Shown piece by piece: positions 44,639 through 53,742 of a stretch of DNA of 64,000 nt (the stretch's first letter is position 1; each line of letters starts with the position of its first letter). This DNA comes from CAWIHS01 sp963836005. Lineage in GTDB: Bacteria; Pseudomonadota; Gammaproteobacteria; GRL18. Where the stretch lies: positions 372,001-436,000 of the forward strand of contig CAWIHS010000002.1 in assembly GCA_963836005.1 (NCBI GenBank). Reading direction: 5' to 3'. The notes beneath the pieces are model-generated. The model did no database searches. It worked only from the letters and a program-made list of their open reading frames with translations, and had not been told where the DNA came from. The position numbers and the translations under genes are program-made.

Positions 44639-44830
44639 GTTCAGGACTGTGTATATTAAGTTCAAGACTGCCTGTGTTTGTTTAAATAGATTAAGTTTCT
44701 AGTAAGGCGTGTGTGTTCAGTTCTTTAAGAGATACGCTTTTAAAATTTTGCCTTGAGTACATCAGCAGAAAGTTTCTCCTTAGTTTCTGGAAATGATCTA
44801 ATTCTCCTCCTACCTGCAGTTCACAATTAA

Positions 44831-45196
44831 ATGTTTTCAGACAACCAGTTCAGCCGTTCATTAAGGTTATTGAGCCCGTCTGATTACAAGTTTGTGTTTG
44901 ACAAACCTGTTCGTTCTTCAGATAAATTCCTGACTATTCTGGTGAGAAAAAATCACCAGCAACAACAGGCGAGGCTAGGCCTGGCAATTGCTAAAAAGGC
45001 TGTCAAAACCGCAGTACAAAGGAACAGGTTAAAGCGTATTATCCGCGAGTATTTTCGCTTACATAAGGATAAAATTGCCTGCGCAGATTACGTATTTATG
45101 GTTAGACAGGGTATTGATAAAATAGATAATGCTACTATTGAGCAGTCTATTGCCAAACAATTTAACTATTTGCGAAAGAAACTGGCAGATGATTGA
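44831..45196 (+). CDS. rnpA: Ribonuclease P protein component
   Basis: 121 residues. Basic protein with the family signature AVQRNRLKRIIREYFRLH and the N-terminal SLRLLSPSDYKFVFDKP. It assists the RNase P RNA in cutting tRNA 5' leaders. It is 192 bp after rpmH, a larger gap than usual. Confidence 0.96.
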   Translation: MFSDNQFSRSLRLLSPSDYKFVFDKPVRSSDKFLTILVRKNHQQQQARLGLAIAKKAVKTAVQRNRLKRIIREYFRLHKDKIACADYVFMVRQGIDKIDNATIEQSIAKQFNYLRKKLADD

Positions 45197-45297
45197 TTTA
45201 ATAAGTGCCTGATAAGCCATGCTTAAGGATCATTAATTTTGCAGCGTAAATAGACTTAATCTGTTAAACTTTCGACTCTTTAAATTTTTTTCTGCTG

Positions 45298-45561
45298 ATG
45301 ACTATTTTTCAAAAAATTGTTCTTTTTTTTCTTAAAGGCTATCAGTACCTGTTGAGTCCTTTTTTAGGCAATAATTGTCGTTATATACCTAGCTGTTCCT
45401 GTTATACTCACCAGGCTATAGAACGCTTTGGTGTTGTCAGAGGTAGCTGGTTAGGAATAAAACGAATTCTTCGTTGTCATCCCTTTCATCCGGGTGGTCT
45501 TGATCCGGTGCCAGAAAAGAAAAATTCAGCTGAACTAGATCCAGATCGAAATATTAACTGA
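45298..45561 (+). CDS. yidD: Membrane protein insertion efficiency factor YidD
   Basis: 87 residues. Family text: LFFLKGYQYLLSPFLGNNCR, YIPSCSCYTHQAIERFGVVR, RILRCHPFHPGGLDPVPEK. Cytoplasmic-face membrane-associated helper of YidC. 22 bp before yidC. Confidence 0.96.
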   Translation: MTIFQKIVLFFLKGYQYLLSPFLGNNCRYIPSCSCYTHQAIERFGVVRGSWLGIKRILRCHPFHPGGLDPVPEKKNSAELDPDRNIN

Positions 45562-45583
45562 TTATAAATTGTAGAAATTTTTT

Positions 45584-47257
45584 ATGGATACACAACGTTT
45601 AATTTTATTGGCGGCCTTTATGCTCGTCAGTATGTCCCTCTGGCAATCATGGCAGATGCAGATTAATCCACCGCCTTTACCGGCAACTACCCAAACTGCG
45701 GGCTCTAATGGTGCAGCTGAGATGTCACCAACGACTGATGACATACCTACCGCTCCTCAAACACAAACCTCATCGAATACCGACACCCCGAAGCCGGCCA
45801 GTTCATCAGTAATAAAAAGTGCTCAGCGAATAACTGTCAAAACAGACGTATATGATCTGGAAATAGATACGCTTGGGGCTGATATCAGGAGGGTTGCTCT
45901 GCTTAAATACCCGGTCGATGTTAATAAAGATACCAGCCCGGTGATTTTAATGAATGATAAGTCAGGCCTGTTTTTTATTTCACAAACAGGTTTACTTTCC
46001 AAAGCAGAAGGCGGGTATGCACCGGACCACAATGTTGTTTATAGCGCAGAAAAATTCAATTATGAATTAGGTGCCAACAATGAATTAAAAGTACCTTTAA
46101 CCTGGACTTCAGATGATGGTAAATTCAGTGTAACCAAGACCTTTACTTTTCAACCAGGCAGTTATGCTATTGATGTAGAACATACTGTAACCAATAATAG
46201 CGGGACTCCATGGCAAGGGCATTTATACCGCCAGTTACAGAGAACTAACCTGGTTGATCCTAATCAGTCGCAATTTATTCACACCTATACCGGGGCTATG
46301 ATTTCCAAAGATGTCGATGGATTTTCCAAAATCAGTTTTGATGACATGATGGAAAGTGATCTGAGTCTGTCCCATAAAGGCGGCTGGATTTCCATGATAC
46401 AGCATTATTTTATGGGTGCATGGATCCCTCCTGAAAATGAACTGGAAAATTATTATTCACGGGTAACGAGTAAAAACACCACGGATCCTCATTTTATAAT
46501 AGGCACAATTTCCACAGACAAATCAGTTGCAGATAAAGCTAGCTATACATTCAACGATAAATTGTTTATTGGTCCTAAAGTTCAGGATCAACTCAAAGAA
46601 CTGGCAACGGGTCTGCATAATACCGTTGATTATGGCTTTCTTTCAGTTATTGCTTACCCCATACACTGGTTGCTGGACAAAATCCACAGCGTGATTGGTA
46701 ACTGGGGCTGGTCGATTATTATTTTAACTCTTATTATCAAGTTGCTTTTTTATAAACTCTCCGAAACATCTTACCGTTCCATGGCACGAATGCGTAAAGT
46801 GGCTCCACGTTTAAAAGCCATTCAGGAGCAGTACAAGGACAATGCCCAGGAAAAAAACAAGGCCATGATGGAGTTATATAAAAAAGACAAAATCAATCCT
46901 CTGGGCGGCTGTTTACCTATTGTAGTACAGATACCGGTATTTATTGCCCTATACTGGGTGTTACTGGAAAGTGTCGAACTGCGTCAGGCAGATTTTATGC
47001 TGTGGCTCAATAATCTGTCGGCGCCTGATCCATATTTTGTGTTACCGCTGACCATGGGTATCACTATGTTTATCCAACAGAAACTAAATCCTGCTCCGAT
47101 GGATCCGGTACAGGCTAAAGTTATGATGATGCTGCCCATTATCTTTACTGTTTTCTTTGCTTTTTTCCCATCAGGTTTGGTACTTTACTGGGTGACCAAT
47201 AATATTCTTTCTATTGCACAGCAATGGTACATAACGCGTCAAATCGAAGCGGCCTGA
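45584..47257 (+). CDS. yidC: Membrane protein insertase YidC
   Basis: 557 residues, gram-negative type. N-terminal helix (LILLAAFMLVSMSLWQSW), a large periplasmic domain (about 30-345), then the conserved insertase helices (SVIGNWGWSIIILTLIIKLL, NPLGGCLPIVVQIPVFIALY, FFPSGLVLYWVTNNILSI). Inserts inner-membrane proteins alone or with SecYEG. Confidence 0.97.
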   Translation: MDTQRLILLAAFMLVSMSLWQSWQMQINPPPLPATTQTAGSNGAAEMSPTTDDIPTAPQTQTSSNTDTPKPASSSVIKSAQRITVKTDVYDLEIDTLGADIRRVALLKYPVDVNKDTSPVILMNDKSGLFFISQTGLLSKAEGGYAPDHNVVYSAEKFNYELGANNELKVPLTWTSDDGKFSVTKTFTFQPGSYAIDVEHTVTNNSGTPWQGHLYRQLQRTNLVDPNQSQFIHTYTGAMISKDVDGFSKISFDDMMESDLSLSHKGGWISMIQHYFMGAWIPPENELENYYSRVTSKNTTDPHFIIGTISTDKSVADKASYTFNDKLFIGPKVQDQLKELATGLHNTVDYGFLSVIAYPIHWLLDKIHSVIGNWGWSIIILTLIIKLLFYKLSETSYRSMARMRKVAPRLKAIQEQYKDNAQEKNKAMMELYKKDKINPLGGCLPIVVQIPVFIALYWVLLESVELRQADFMLWLNNLSAPDPYFVLPLTMGITMFIQQKLNPAPMDPVQAKVMMMLPIIFTVFFAFFPSGLVLYWVTNNILSIAQQWYITRQIEAA

Positions 47258-47318
47258 GCAGAGCCGCTTAAACAACGGCAGGGATGACTTTCTATCCCTG
47301 TAAAGCACACTTCTGGCT

Positions 47319-48680
47319 ATGAATAATGACACCACGATTGCAGCTCTAGCAACTGCACCGGGACGAGGCGGCATTGGTATTATTCGTTTATCAGGTAAGT
47401 TAGTACTTACTATAACAGAACAGATCATTGCTCAAAAAGTCAAACCCCGCTTTGCCCACTATTTACCGTTTTATGATCAAAACCAGCAGATCATTGATTC
47501 AGGTATAGTGCTATATTTTCCCTCCCCTCGTTCTTTTACTGGTGAAGATGTCGTTGAATTACAGGGTCACGGGGGACCTGTTGTAATGGACATGCTGCTG
47601 CAGCGAGTTTTTAGCCTAGGTGCAGAACCCGCAAAACCGGGTGAATTCACCCAACGTGCCTTTCTCAATGACAAACTCGATCTTGCTCAGGCTGAATCTA
47701 TTGCCGATTTAATTGATGCCAGCAGTGAACAGGCTGCCCGATCTGCCCTGCGTTCATTGCAGGGAGAATTTTCTGCCCGGATTCATCAACAGGTTGAAGC
47801 CCTGACTCAGCTGAGAATGTATGTTGAAGCGGCTATCGATTTTCCGGAAGAAGAAATCGATTTTCTTTCCGATGGAAAAATTGAAACAGACACCCGTAGC
47901 ATTCTCAGTGAATTGAACAGTATTTTACACACCGCTCAACAGGGTTGTCTGCTGAGAGAAGGCATGAACGTTGCGATTGCCGGTCAGCCCAATGCTGGTA
48001 AGTCAAGTTTACTCAATGCGCTGTCAGGTAAAGAATCGGCTATTGTGACTGATATTGCCGGAACAACCCGCGATGTATTGAAAGAAGAAATTAATATTGA
48101 CGGTATGCCTTTACATATTATCGATACAGCCGGGCTGCGTGACAGTGATTGCCAGGTCGAACAGATAGGCATTCAGCGAGCCTGGGACACCATTGAGAAA
48201 GCAGATCAAATATTAATGGTCATCGATGAGAATATAATCCATGATCAGGCTCAGTACAAAAAAGACCAAATGTTAATGGATAAATTTCCAGAACACATCG
48301 ATATCACGATCATCCATAATAAAATCGATCTTGGCACCAGAAGTCCGAAAATTATCAAAGGCGAACACCGCACTGAAATCTATCTTTCGGCTAAAGAAAA
48401 AATTGGTATTGAACTGCTGACCGAGCATTTAAAACAATGCATGGGATATCAAAGTAGCGGGGAAGGAATTTTTATGGCGCGACGCCGTCACCTTGAAGCC
48501 ATTGATGAAGCGATAAAGGCTGTAGATAATGGACTAATTCAGTTACTGGAATTTTCAGCCGGTGAATTATTAGCAGAAGAACTGCGCCTGGCTCAACATG
48601 CATTGTCAGAAATTACCGGTGAATTCAGTTCAGATGATTTGCTTGGGCGCATTTTTACCAGCTTCTGTATTGGAAAATAG
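47319..48680 (+). CDS. mnmE: tRNA modification GTPase MnmE
   Basis: 453 residues. Folate-binding N-terminal domain (IAALATAPGRGGIGIIRLSG), G domain with Walker A GQPNAGKSSLLNAL, switch II DIAGTTRD and DTAGLRD, NKID-type NKIDLG, and the C-terminal CIGK with its essential cysteine. With MnmG it makes cmnm5U at tRNA position 34. Its 3' end (TTCTGTATTGGAAAATAG) closely resembles the attachment site used by SGI1-type islands in mnmE/trmE. Confidence 0.97.
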   Translation: MNNDTTIAALATAPGRGGIGIIRLSGKLVLTITEQIIAQKVKPRFAHYLPFYDQNQQIIDSGIVLYFPSPRSFTGEDVVELQGHGGPVVMDMLLQRVFSLGAEPAKPGEFTQRAFLNDKLDLAQAESIADLIDASSEQAARSALRSLQGEFSARIHQQVEALTQLRMYVEAAIDFPEEEIDFLSDGKIETDTRSILSELNSILHTAQQGCLLREGMNVAIAGQPNAGKSSLLNALSGKESAIVTDIAGTTRDVLKEEINIDGMPLHIIDTAGLRDSDCQVEQIGIQRAWDTIEKADQILMVIDENIIHDQAQYKKDQMLMDKFPEHIDITIIHNKIDLGTRSPKIIKGEHRTEIYLSAKEKIGIELLTEHLKQCMGYQSSGEGIFMARRRHLEAIDEAIKAVDNGLIQLLEFSAGELLAEELRLAQHALSEITGEFSSDDLLGRIFTSFCIGK

Positions 48681-49092
48681 AATCACGTTTCACGCTGTTT
48701 CAGAGAGTATCAAATAATAATTAAATGATTGATTTTTAATAATTTAGTTGTTCTTCTTGTTTCAAAAAATTTCATAGTATTTCACTAAAAATGTGTACTT
48801 GTTTTATGTAAAAGGCACACAATTTCAAGTACACAATTATCCTTTACGAATACACAAATTTTATTAAAATTGTAACTTCTCAATAAGTCCGTGCAAGAAT
48901 CCCCTCCCCCTATCAGGGGGAGGGTTAGGGTGGGGGTTATGTGCTTGATTATACAGACTACCCCCATCCTGGCATTCCCCCTGATAGGGGGAATGAACTT
49001 AAACTGGCATGGACTTATTGAGAAATTACTTAAAATTTAACTAACATTTTGATTTTAATAAACTTACATTAAGTACACATTTGAGGTGAATA
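48681..49092. other. Left junction of the accessory block
   Basis: 412 bp after mnmE without a gene, holding the palindromic element at 48872-49029. A 60-codon open frame inside that palindrome is not believable as a protein. Confidence 0.6.
48872..49029. mobile_element. Second palindromic element type next to mnmE
   Basis: 158 bp with 19-bp terminal inverted repeats, GTAACTTCTCAATAAGTCC and GGACTTATTGAGAAATTAC (18/19 match). Inside lie two G/C-rich palindromes built on CCCCCTATCAGGGGG and CCCCCTGATAGGGGG. No coding capacity. Its ends differ from the MITE family elsewhere in the window, although both begin GTAACT. Confidence 0.75.
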
Positions 49093-49197
49093 TGAATCTA
49101 ACAGACACAAAAATTAAGGCATTAAAACCAAAAGATAAGCCATATCAGTCACCTGATGGAAAGGGTATAGTTATTGAAGTTGTCAATGGCCAATAAA
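49093..49197 (+). pseudogene. N-terminal stump of a tyrosine-recombinase (island) integrase
   Basis: 34 residues starting MNLTDTKIKALKPKDKPYQS, the DUF4102 arm-binding start of phage/island integrases. It has its own ribosome site (AGGTGA). The coding match ends after GIVIEV, where an IS21-type end appears to begin near 49182; the remaining residues up to the stop come from the IS. The catalytic domain is gone. Confidence 0.75.
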
Positions 49198-49222
49198 AGT
49201 GATCCACCTCAGACAAATTTTT

Positions 49223-49963
49223 TTAACGATTGAGTTTATTTTTTAACCGATAACTCTCACCTCCCATCATAAACAAATGTGAATGATGAATGAGCCTGTC
49301 TATGACAGGAACAGCCACATTCTCATCCATAAAGAAATCATTCCAGTTGGTAAAATCCTTGTTGGTGGTCATGATCACCGACCGATACTCATACAGCGTA
49401 TTGATAAACTGAAACAGATTGAACATGCCCTGCTTGTTGAGCGGCAGATAACCCAGCTCATCAATGATGATCAAGTCAAACTTGCACAGTGCAGTGATTT
49501 TCTTTTTTAGCTCACCTTTGATCTCAGCGATCTCCAACCGTTCAATAAGCTCCAGGGCTGAGGTAAAGCAGACTTTGTAACCGGCATCAATGGCCTTATC
49601 ACCCAGACTGATCGCCAGATGCGTTTTACCGACGCCGTGAGGGCCAATAAAGACGATGTTCTCCCGTTCATCAATGAAACGAAAATCCAGTAATGACTGC
49701 ATCTGTTTTTTGGTGACCGTGGTCTGAAAACGAAAGTCAAACTCGTCCAGGCGTTTCAGGCTGGGAAAGCCGGCTTTCTTACGGTTCAACTGAATGCGTC
49801 GATTCTCCCGGCTGCCCAGTTCTTTTTCAACCAAAAGGCTGGCAAATTGAAGATAACTGATCTCGTTATCCTCAGCCTGTTTCACCAACTCTTCCAGATG
49901 CTCTGCCATGGCATTGAATCGCAGTGACTTAAACTGCTGGCTTAACTGCATTAAACGGCTCAT
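49223..49963 (-). CDS. istB: IS21-family helper ATPase IstB
   Basis: 246 residues, intact. AAA+ helper of transposition with Walker A VFIGPHGVGKTHLAISLG and Walker B LIIIDELGYLPLNK. It overlaps the end of the istA remnant by 4 bp, as in functional IS21 elements. It has no working transposase in this copy. Confidence 0.93.
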   Translation of the reverse strand: MSRLMQLSQQFKSLRFNAMAEHLEELVKQAEDNEISYLQFASLLVEKELGSRENRRIQLNRKKAGFPSLKRLDEFDFRFQTTVTKKQMQSLLDFRFIDERENIVFIGPHGVGKTHLAISLGDKAIDAGYKVCFTSALELIERLEIAEIKGELKKKITALCKFDLIIIDELGYLPLNKQGMFNLFQFINTLYEYRSVIMTTNKDFTNWNDFFMDENVAVPVIDRLIHHSHLFMMGGESYRLKNKLNR

Positions 49964-50786
49964 ACGTCTACTCCTCCTTTGATCGGGCGGGTCAGCTGGC
50001 TATAGGGCGTTAAGGCACTGTTAGTCAAGGTCTTAGCCGATTGAGACGGAGGTTGTGAGGAGTTAAAACGTTCCGGTTGATGCTGCCAGGCCTGCAGGTA
50101 ATCACGGATCCGCGTGGCTGACAGTGTGTGTAATTGGCACAGACGTTCAATCAACGGCTCCTGACCAGCCTCTGGGGCAAAGCGTGCTGAAATAGCTTGA
50201 GAGCGGCTCTGAGCTGATCACGATAGGTCTTGGGATGATTCTGTCTGAGCAATGCACAGAGAGCGTGTGACGGAACTTCTCCCGGCAGATCGCCCATGGC
50301 CTGTTCATACGGTCCGGAGCTGTTGTTCATAGTCCCGATAATGGTGTCTGTTTTTAATGATCTGTCCCTTTTCATACGACAGGTTATGACGGGCCATTTC
50401 CTCGTGTTCATTCAGACGGTAGGTGATCAACTGGCCGTCCTGCTCATCCACCCGAGCGGTTGAACTTTGCCACTGTTGCGGTACCGAGTACTTATTGGCT
50501 TGATAAGAGAGTAACGAGGTTTTATCGACTTTACGCGTGATCACCGGTTCAGCTGACAGCAGTGATGACACCATACGCTGCACCCGCTAAGGCTTCAGCC
50601 GGGCTTTCTCCTGCTGTTCAAATAATTCCACACGGCAACCGGGCCCGTGGTGCCATGGATCCGCACATTGGCCGTTGTGTCCAGCCACGCCTGAAGGGCC
50701 TCCTAGATGCGCTTGATCGCGGAAGGTTTCGCCGGCAAAGAAATTGCCCTTGACGTATTTGACGCCAGCTTCCACTTTGCCTTGTA
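49960..50786 (-). pseudogene. istA: istA transposase remnant
   Basis: C-terminal half of an IS21 transposase, broken into pieces: at least two frame changes between 50151 and 50411, and an in-frame stop near 50587. The most upstream recognisable text is VEAGVKYVKGNFF. The N-terminal DNA-binding part is absent and the sequence stops resembling IstA near 50786. Confidence 0.85.
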
Positions 50787-51097
50787 AGTTTATTAGAGAT
50801 TAGATTAAGATTTTTATGACAGCTCAGTTCAGTGAGAATTTAAAATATAAAGGTGAACAACTTTCCATGTATACTGAGGCACTCGGAAGTTTTTTTAATT
50901 TTAAAGTTTTTGGATAGCTTTACTGAGAACATTAGACTTTTCACTCAATTGTGATCTAAATGTTCAAATTATCATTGTAATAAGGTTATATGTCAATTGA
51001 ATTGTTGCGACAAATTATTGTAAATAAATCAGATAATAAACTTGATTTACGGATAGAGTCGGATAAAATTGAATAATAATAACTAATTTTAATTCTG
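50787..51097. other. Region between IS remnant and fic
   Basis: 311 bp that contains a short gene remnant (50816-50917) and otherwise AT-rich sequence with no gene. Confidence 0.5.
50816..50917 (+). pseudogene. Possible N-terminal gene fragment of a conserved small-protein family
   Basis: 33 codons: MTAQFSENLKYKGEQLSMYT, then EALGSFFNFKVFG and a stop. The opening resembles the start of a conserved bacterial protein of unknown function (MTAQ-S--L-Y-GE--SM-T-PL pattern, from memory). The remainder is lost. Confidence 0.35.
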
Positions 51098-52162
51098 ATG
51101 AATTTAACAACACTTACAATAACCCAGGAACTTTTAAAAATAATTGCTGAACTTGATGCGTTTAATGCATCCTGGGAAGTCAAAAGCAATCATAATCCAG
51201 AATATTTAACTCATCTGCGTCATGTGGCGACTATAGAAAGTATTGGCTCCAGTACCCGTATTGAAGGGGTTAAACTGACCGATAGTGAGGTTGAGTCTTT
51301 GCTGGGAAAAGTAGGAAAGCAATCCTTTAGCAGTCGAGATGAGCAGGAAGTGATTGGATATGCAGAAGTGATGGAAACAGTTTTTAATAATTTTCAAGAT
51401 ATTCAAATATCTGAAAACTATATTAAGCAGTTGCTTCGAGACTTGCTGAGATTGTCCGAAAAAGATCAGCGACATATGGGTGAATATAAAAAGCATTCAA
51501 ATAGTGTTGAAGCTTTTGATACAACAGGTAAAAGCCTGGGTGTTGTTTTTGAAACAACATCAGCTTTTGATACGCCAGTGCAAATGCAGGAATTGGTTTA
51601 CTGGACAAGAGAATCATTAGAGGATAAGAGTTATCATCCTTTAATTGTTATAGCAGTATTCAATGTAGTTTTCCTGGCTATTCACCCTTTTCAGGATGGC
51701 AATGGTCGGCTTTCCCGCATATTGGTGACATTGTTAATGCTTAAAGCAGGTTATAGCTATATTCCCTATAGCTCATTTGAAAGCATTATTGAAAAAAGTA
51801 AGGATTCTTATTATCTGGCATTACAAAGGACACAAAAAACACTTAATCAAAATGAAACGGATTGGGAACCCTGGTTAAATTTCTTTTTTCGTTCACTTAA
51901 AAAACAAAAAGAACACCTGGCAGTTAAAACAAATCAGGTAGAAAAATATTCAAGCCTATCCGAAGAATCTGCTGTGATTATGCAGTATATTGAAGATAAT
52001 GGACGAATAAATTTGGCTAAAGCCTGTGAACTATTGCCTCATGCTAAAAAGCCAACCATTAAAAACAGGATAAAACAATTAGTAGAAGATGGATTAATTA
52101 TCAGTCATGGTAAAGGTAGGGCTACTTTTTATAGTAAATCGTACAGTAATAATGAAAGATGA
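51098..52162 (+). CDS. Fic/DOC-family AMP-transferase with built-in inhibitory motif
   Basis: 354 residues. The Fic motif HPFQDGNGR (196-204) is complete. An inhibitory helix motif SSTRIEG (51-57) lies N-terminal, the class II arrangement, in which its glutamate blocks ATP. A winged-helix-like C-terminal domain (about 290-345: GRINLAKACELLPHAKKPTI) suggests DNA binding or dimerisation. Fic enzymes usually transfer AMP to target proteins. Stands alone with no antitoxin gene next to it. Confidence 0.92.
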   Translation: MNLTTLTITQELLKIIAELDAFNASWEVKSNHNPEYLTHLRHVATIESIGSSTRIEGVKLTDSEVESLLGKVGKQSFSSRDEQEVIGYAEVMETVFNNFQDIQISENYIKQLLRDLLRLSEKDQRHMGEYKKHSNSVEAFDTTGKSLGVVFETTSAFDTPVQMQELVYWTRESLEDKSYHPLIVIAVFNVVFLAIHPFQDGNGRLSRILVTLLMLKAGYSYIPYSSFESIIEKSKDSYYLALQRTQKTLNQNETDWEPWLNFFFRSLKKQKEHLAVKTNQVEKYSSLSEESAVIMQYIEDNGRINLAKACELLPHAKKPTIKNRIKQLVEDGLIISHGKGRATFYSKSYSNNER

Positions 52163-52240
52163 TTTTATAATAGTAGAATACTCAGATTTCTTTCTAAGTT
52201 AATCTGATTTAATGCTCAATAATGGAAACACTCACATTGG

Positions 52241-52612
52241 CTATTTTTTAAAATAAACAACCTCTGGAAGATTCAGAAAATGATCATCCGAAGTGATGAG
52301 TTCAGCTTGCTCATTCTGAGCTGTTGCATAAATAATAGCATCAGCAAATGATAGTTTATATTCCTGTGCTAAATCACCAGCTAATAAAGACAGTGAAGTG
52401 GTTAAAGGAATAACCTTTCCTTGTTCGGTCAAGGCAATGACTTTTAAAGCTTCCTGTTTATTTTTTACCCTGCTTGCCCATTTATATAATTCAAACTGCA
52501 CTGAAGTAGGAACAATGATGGATTCAATATCCTTAAAATAAGGTTCATATTGATCGGCAAGAATGCCATCTGTTAACCACTCAATCCAGCCGCAGGTATC
52601 AATTAATATCAT
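52241..52612 (-). CDS. vapC: PIN-domain toxin VapC
   Basis: 123 residues. Acidic PIN site: Asp5 in MILIDTCGW, a central Glu, and the Asp pair region FADAIIYATAQ with ITSDDHF. Predicted ribonuclease toxin. It overlaps the antitoxin gene by 4 bp, so the two are translated together. Confidence 0.88.
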   Translation of the reverse strand: MILIDTCGWIEWLTDGILADQYEPYFKDIESIIVPTSVQFELYKWASRVKNKQEALKVIALTEQGKVIPLTTSLSLLAGDLAQEYKLSFADAIIYATAQNEQAELITSDDHFLNLPEVVYFKK

Positions 52613-52839
52613 AAAATTCGTTCTTGTCTATCACGATATTCATCAGAACTAACACTATCAGATGATTTAAAATCTGAAAAAGAACCTCTTGCTTGATCGA
52701 TTGACTGCATAGGAACCATTTCAATGATAGAACCACGAGTGATTAATGTAAATTGTTGACCCGATTTAAGGTGTAGACTTTCTCTAATGGCTTTTGGAAT
52801 GGCTATCTGGTATTTACTGGATAATTTTGCAGAAATCAT
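52609..52839 (-). CDS. vapB: AbrB/MazE-type antitoxin VapB
   Basis: 76 residues. Swapped-hairpin AbrB domain: SSKYQIAIPKAIRESLHLKS then GQQFTLI. The C-terminal part (SFSDFKSSDSVSSDEYRDRQ) would cover the toxin. First gene of the toxin-antitoxin pair and presumably its autorepressor. Confidence 0.88.
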   Translation of the reverse strand: MISAKLSSKYQIAIPKAIRESLHLKSGQQFTLITRGSIIEMVPMQSIDQARGSFSDFKSSDSVSSDEYRDRQERIL

Positions 52840-53214
52840 AATTTTACCTTTTGTAAATCGATAAATATAAGGTAAAATAACATTTGTTATAAATAGATGT
52901 CAACTAAGAGATATCTTATGATTAGTTGATTAACTACTCATTAAGGGTAAGTTTAGAAAATGTGTACTTATTTGTGTCTTTTTGAAATTAGTGATGTTTA
53001 ATATTTTAATAAAATCAAATCATTAAAACTATTTTTCACATTTGTATTGAAAATAATTCCGTATTTTACCCCGTTTTATCCCGTCTAAAATATTTCTGAA
53101 ATGAAAATGTCGTAAATATTGGTCATCATAGATACAGGTGAAATTCTGTGTCATTTATGGTTTACCAATCCCTTGCTCAAGATCATTGGGGGCAATGAAA
53201 TAATAACGCTTGCC
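52840..53214. other. Gene-free region upstream of vapB
   Basis: 375 bp, AT-rich, with no gene, tRNA or repeat that I can support. Confidence 0.45.
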
Positions 53215-53411
53215 TTACCTGGTCTTTAACAGCAGTTTTAATTTATCAGCCATCTCCAGCAAATTTTTAGTTGCGGCATCATTTGAAATACCATGAGTAC
53301 GTCGGTGTTCTTGCACAACATCACTGAAGCGCGGATGTTTGAGTGCATGACGCAACAGTGCCAGCTGACGGAAGTTTAACTTTCCACGTAGGCTTGAATG
53401 TGGCATCCATG
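53215..53411 (-). pseudogene. C-terminal remnant of a second Fic-family protein
   Basis: The readable part, GKLNFRQLALLRHALKHPRF to the end KLKLLLKTR, matches the C-terminal DNA-binding tail of DUF4172-type Fic proteins (LN-RQLALL-HALKHP then HG-S--TA). The gene is cut on its upstream side by the MITE copy at about 53412. The open frame continuing into the MITE is not real coding. Confidence 0.7.
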
Positions 53412-53583
53412 CCACATACACTTGACCTACAGGGACGACTTCGGCTCCTGCCTCTCGCATGCATTTCCACCATCCATGGTGGTCATGTAGGGAATGCAGA
53501 TTATACAGGAGCAATTATCTGCCTTACGCAAACACCTGATATCAAGAACTTACGTATAAATCTAAAATACGCTGAATAGTTAC
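53412..53583 (+). mobile_element. Truncated MITE copy joined to a fic remnant
   Basis: Shares about 130 bp almost identically with 62640-62864, including GACCTACAGGGACGACTTCG, the palindrome CCACCATCCATGGTGG, and the right end ACGCTGAATAGTTACG. The left terminal repeat is absent; instead there is GTGGCATCCATGCCAC and the fic fragment. Confidence 0.8.
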
Positions 53584-53697
53584 GAATTATTTATGATCTT
53601 ATTTGAACCAATGACTGAAGCAGCCTGACATGATCACAGTGAAGTGCTGGCGTGGAGATGTTGGAGCCAAGGCGGATAGAGGGTAAAGAATTATTTT

Positions 53698-53720
53698 AGA
53701 ACCCGAGGTTCTTTTTTTTT
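53698..53720 (+). terminator. Rho-independent terminator without an obvious gene
   Basis: Perfect stem AGAACC / GGTTCT with a CGA loop, followed by ten T. It points to the right. No plus-strand gene precedes it, so it is either a relic of a lost gene or the end of a small RNA. Confidence 0.7.
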
Positions 53721-53742
53721 CATGTTGTTAATCCCATTTGTT

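Larger units (their letters stand above)
49182..50786 (-). mobile_element. Decayed, truncated IS21-family element
   Basis: Contains istB (49223-49963) and a broken istA remnant. The element probably ends near 49182, within TGTCAATGGCCAATAAAAGTG then ATCCACC; sub-terminal repeats of this kind occur in IS21 relatives. The other end is missing: istA is cut near 50786. It interrupts an integrase gene on one side. Confidence 0.7.

Noticed and set aside
48663..48680. Complete integrative element with two attachment repeats
   Set aside because: The mnmE 3' end resembles the SGI1-type site, but I found no second copy at the right-hand side of the block, so only a remnant is claimed.
48785..48967. 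60-codon minus-strand open frame after mnmE
   Set aside because: Runs through the GC-rich palindromic element; the residues come from the repeats.
53412..53514. Coding start of the 99-codon frame across the MITE and fic tail
   Set aside because: The N-terminal third translates MITE sequence that is non-coding in the other copies, so the frame is accidental.
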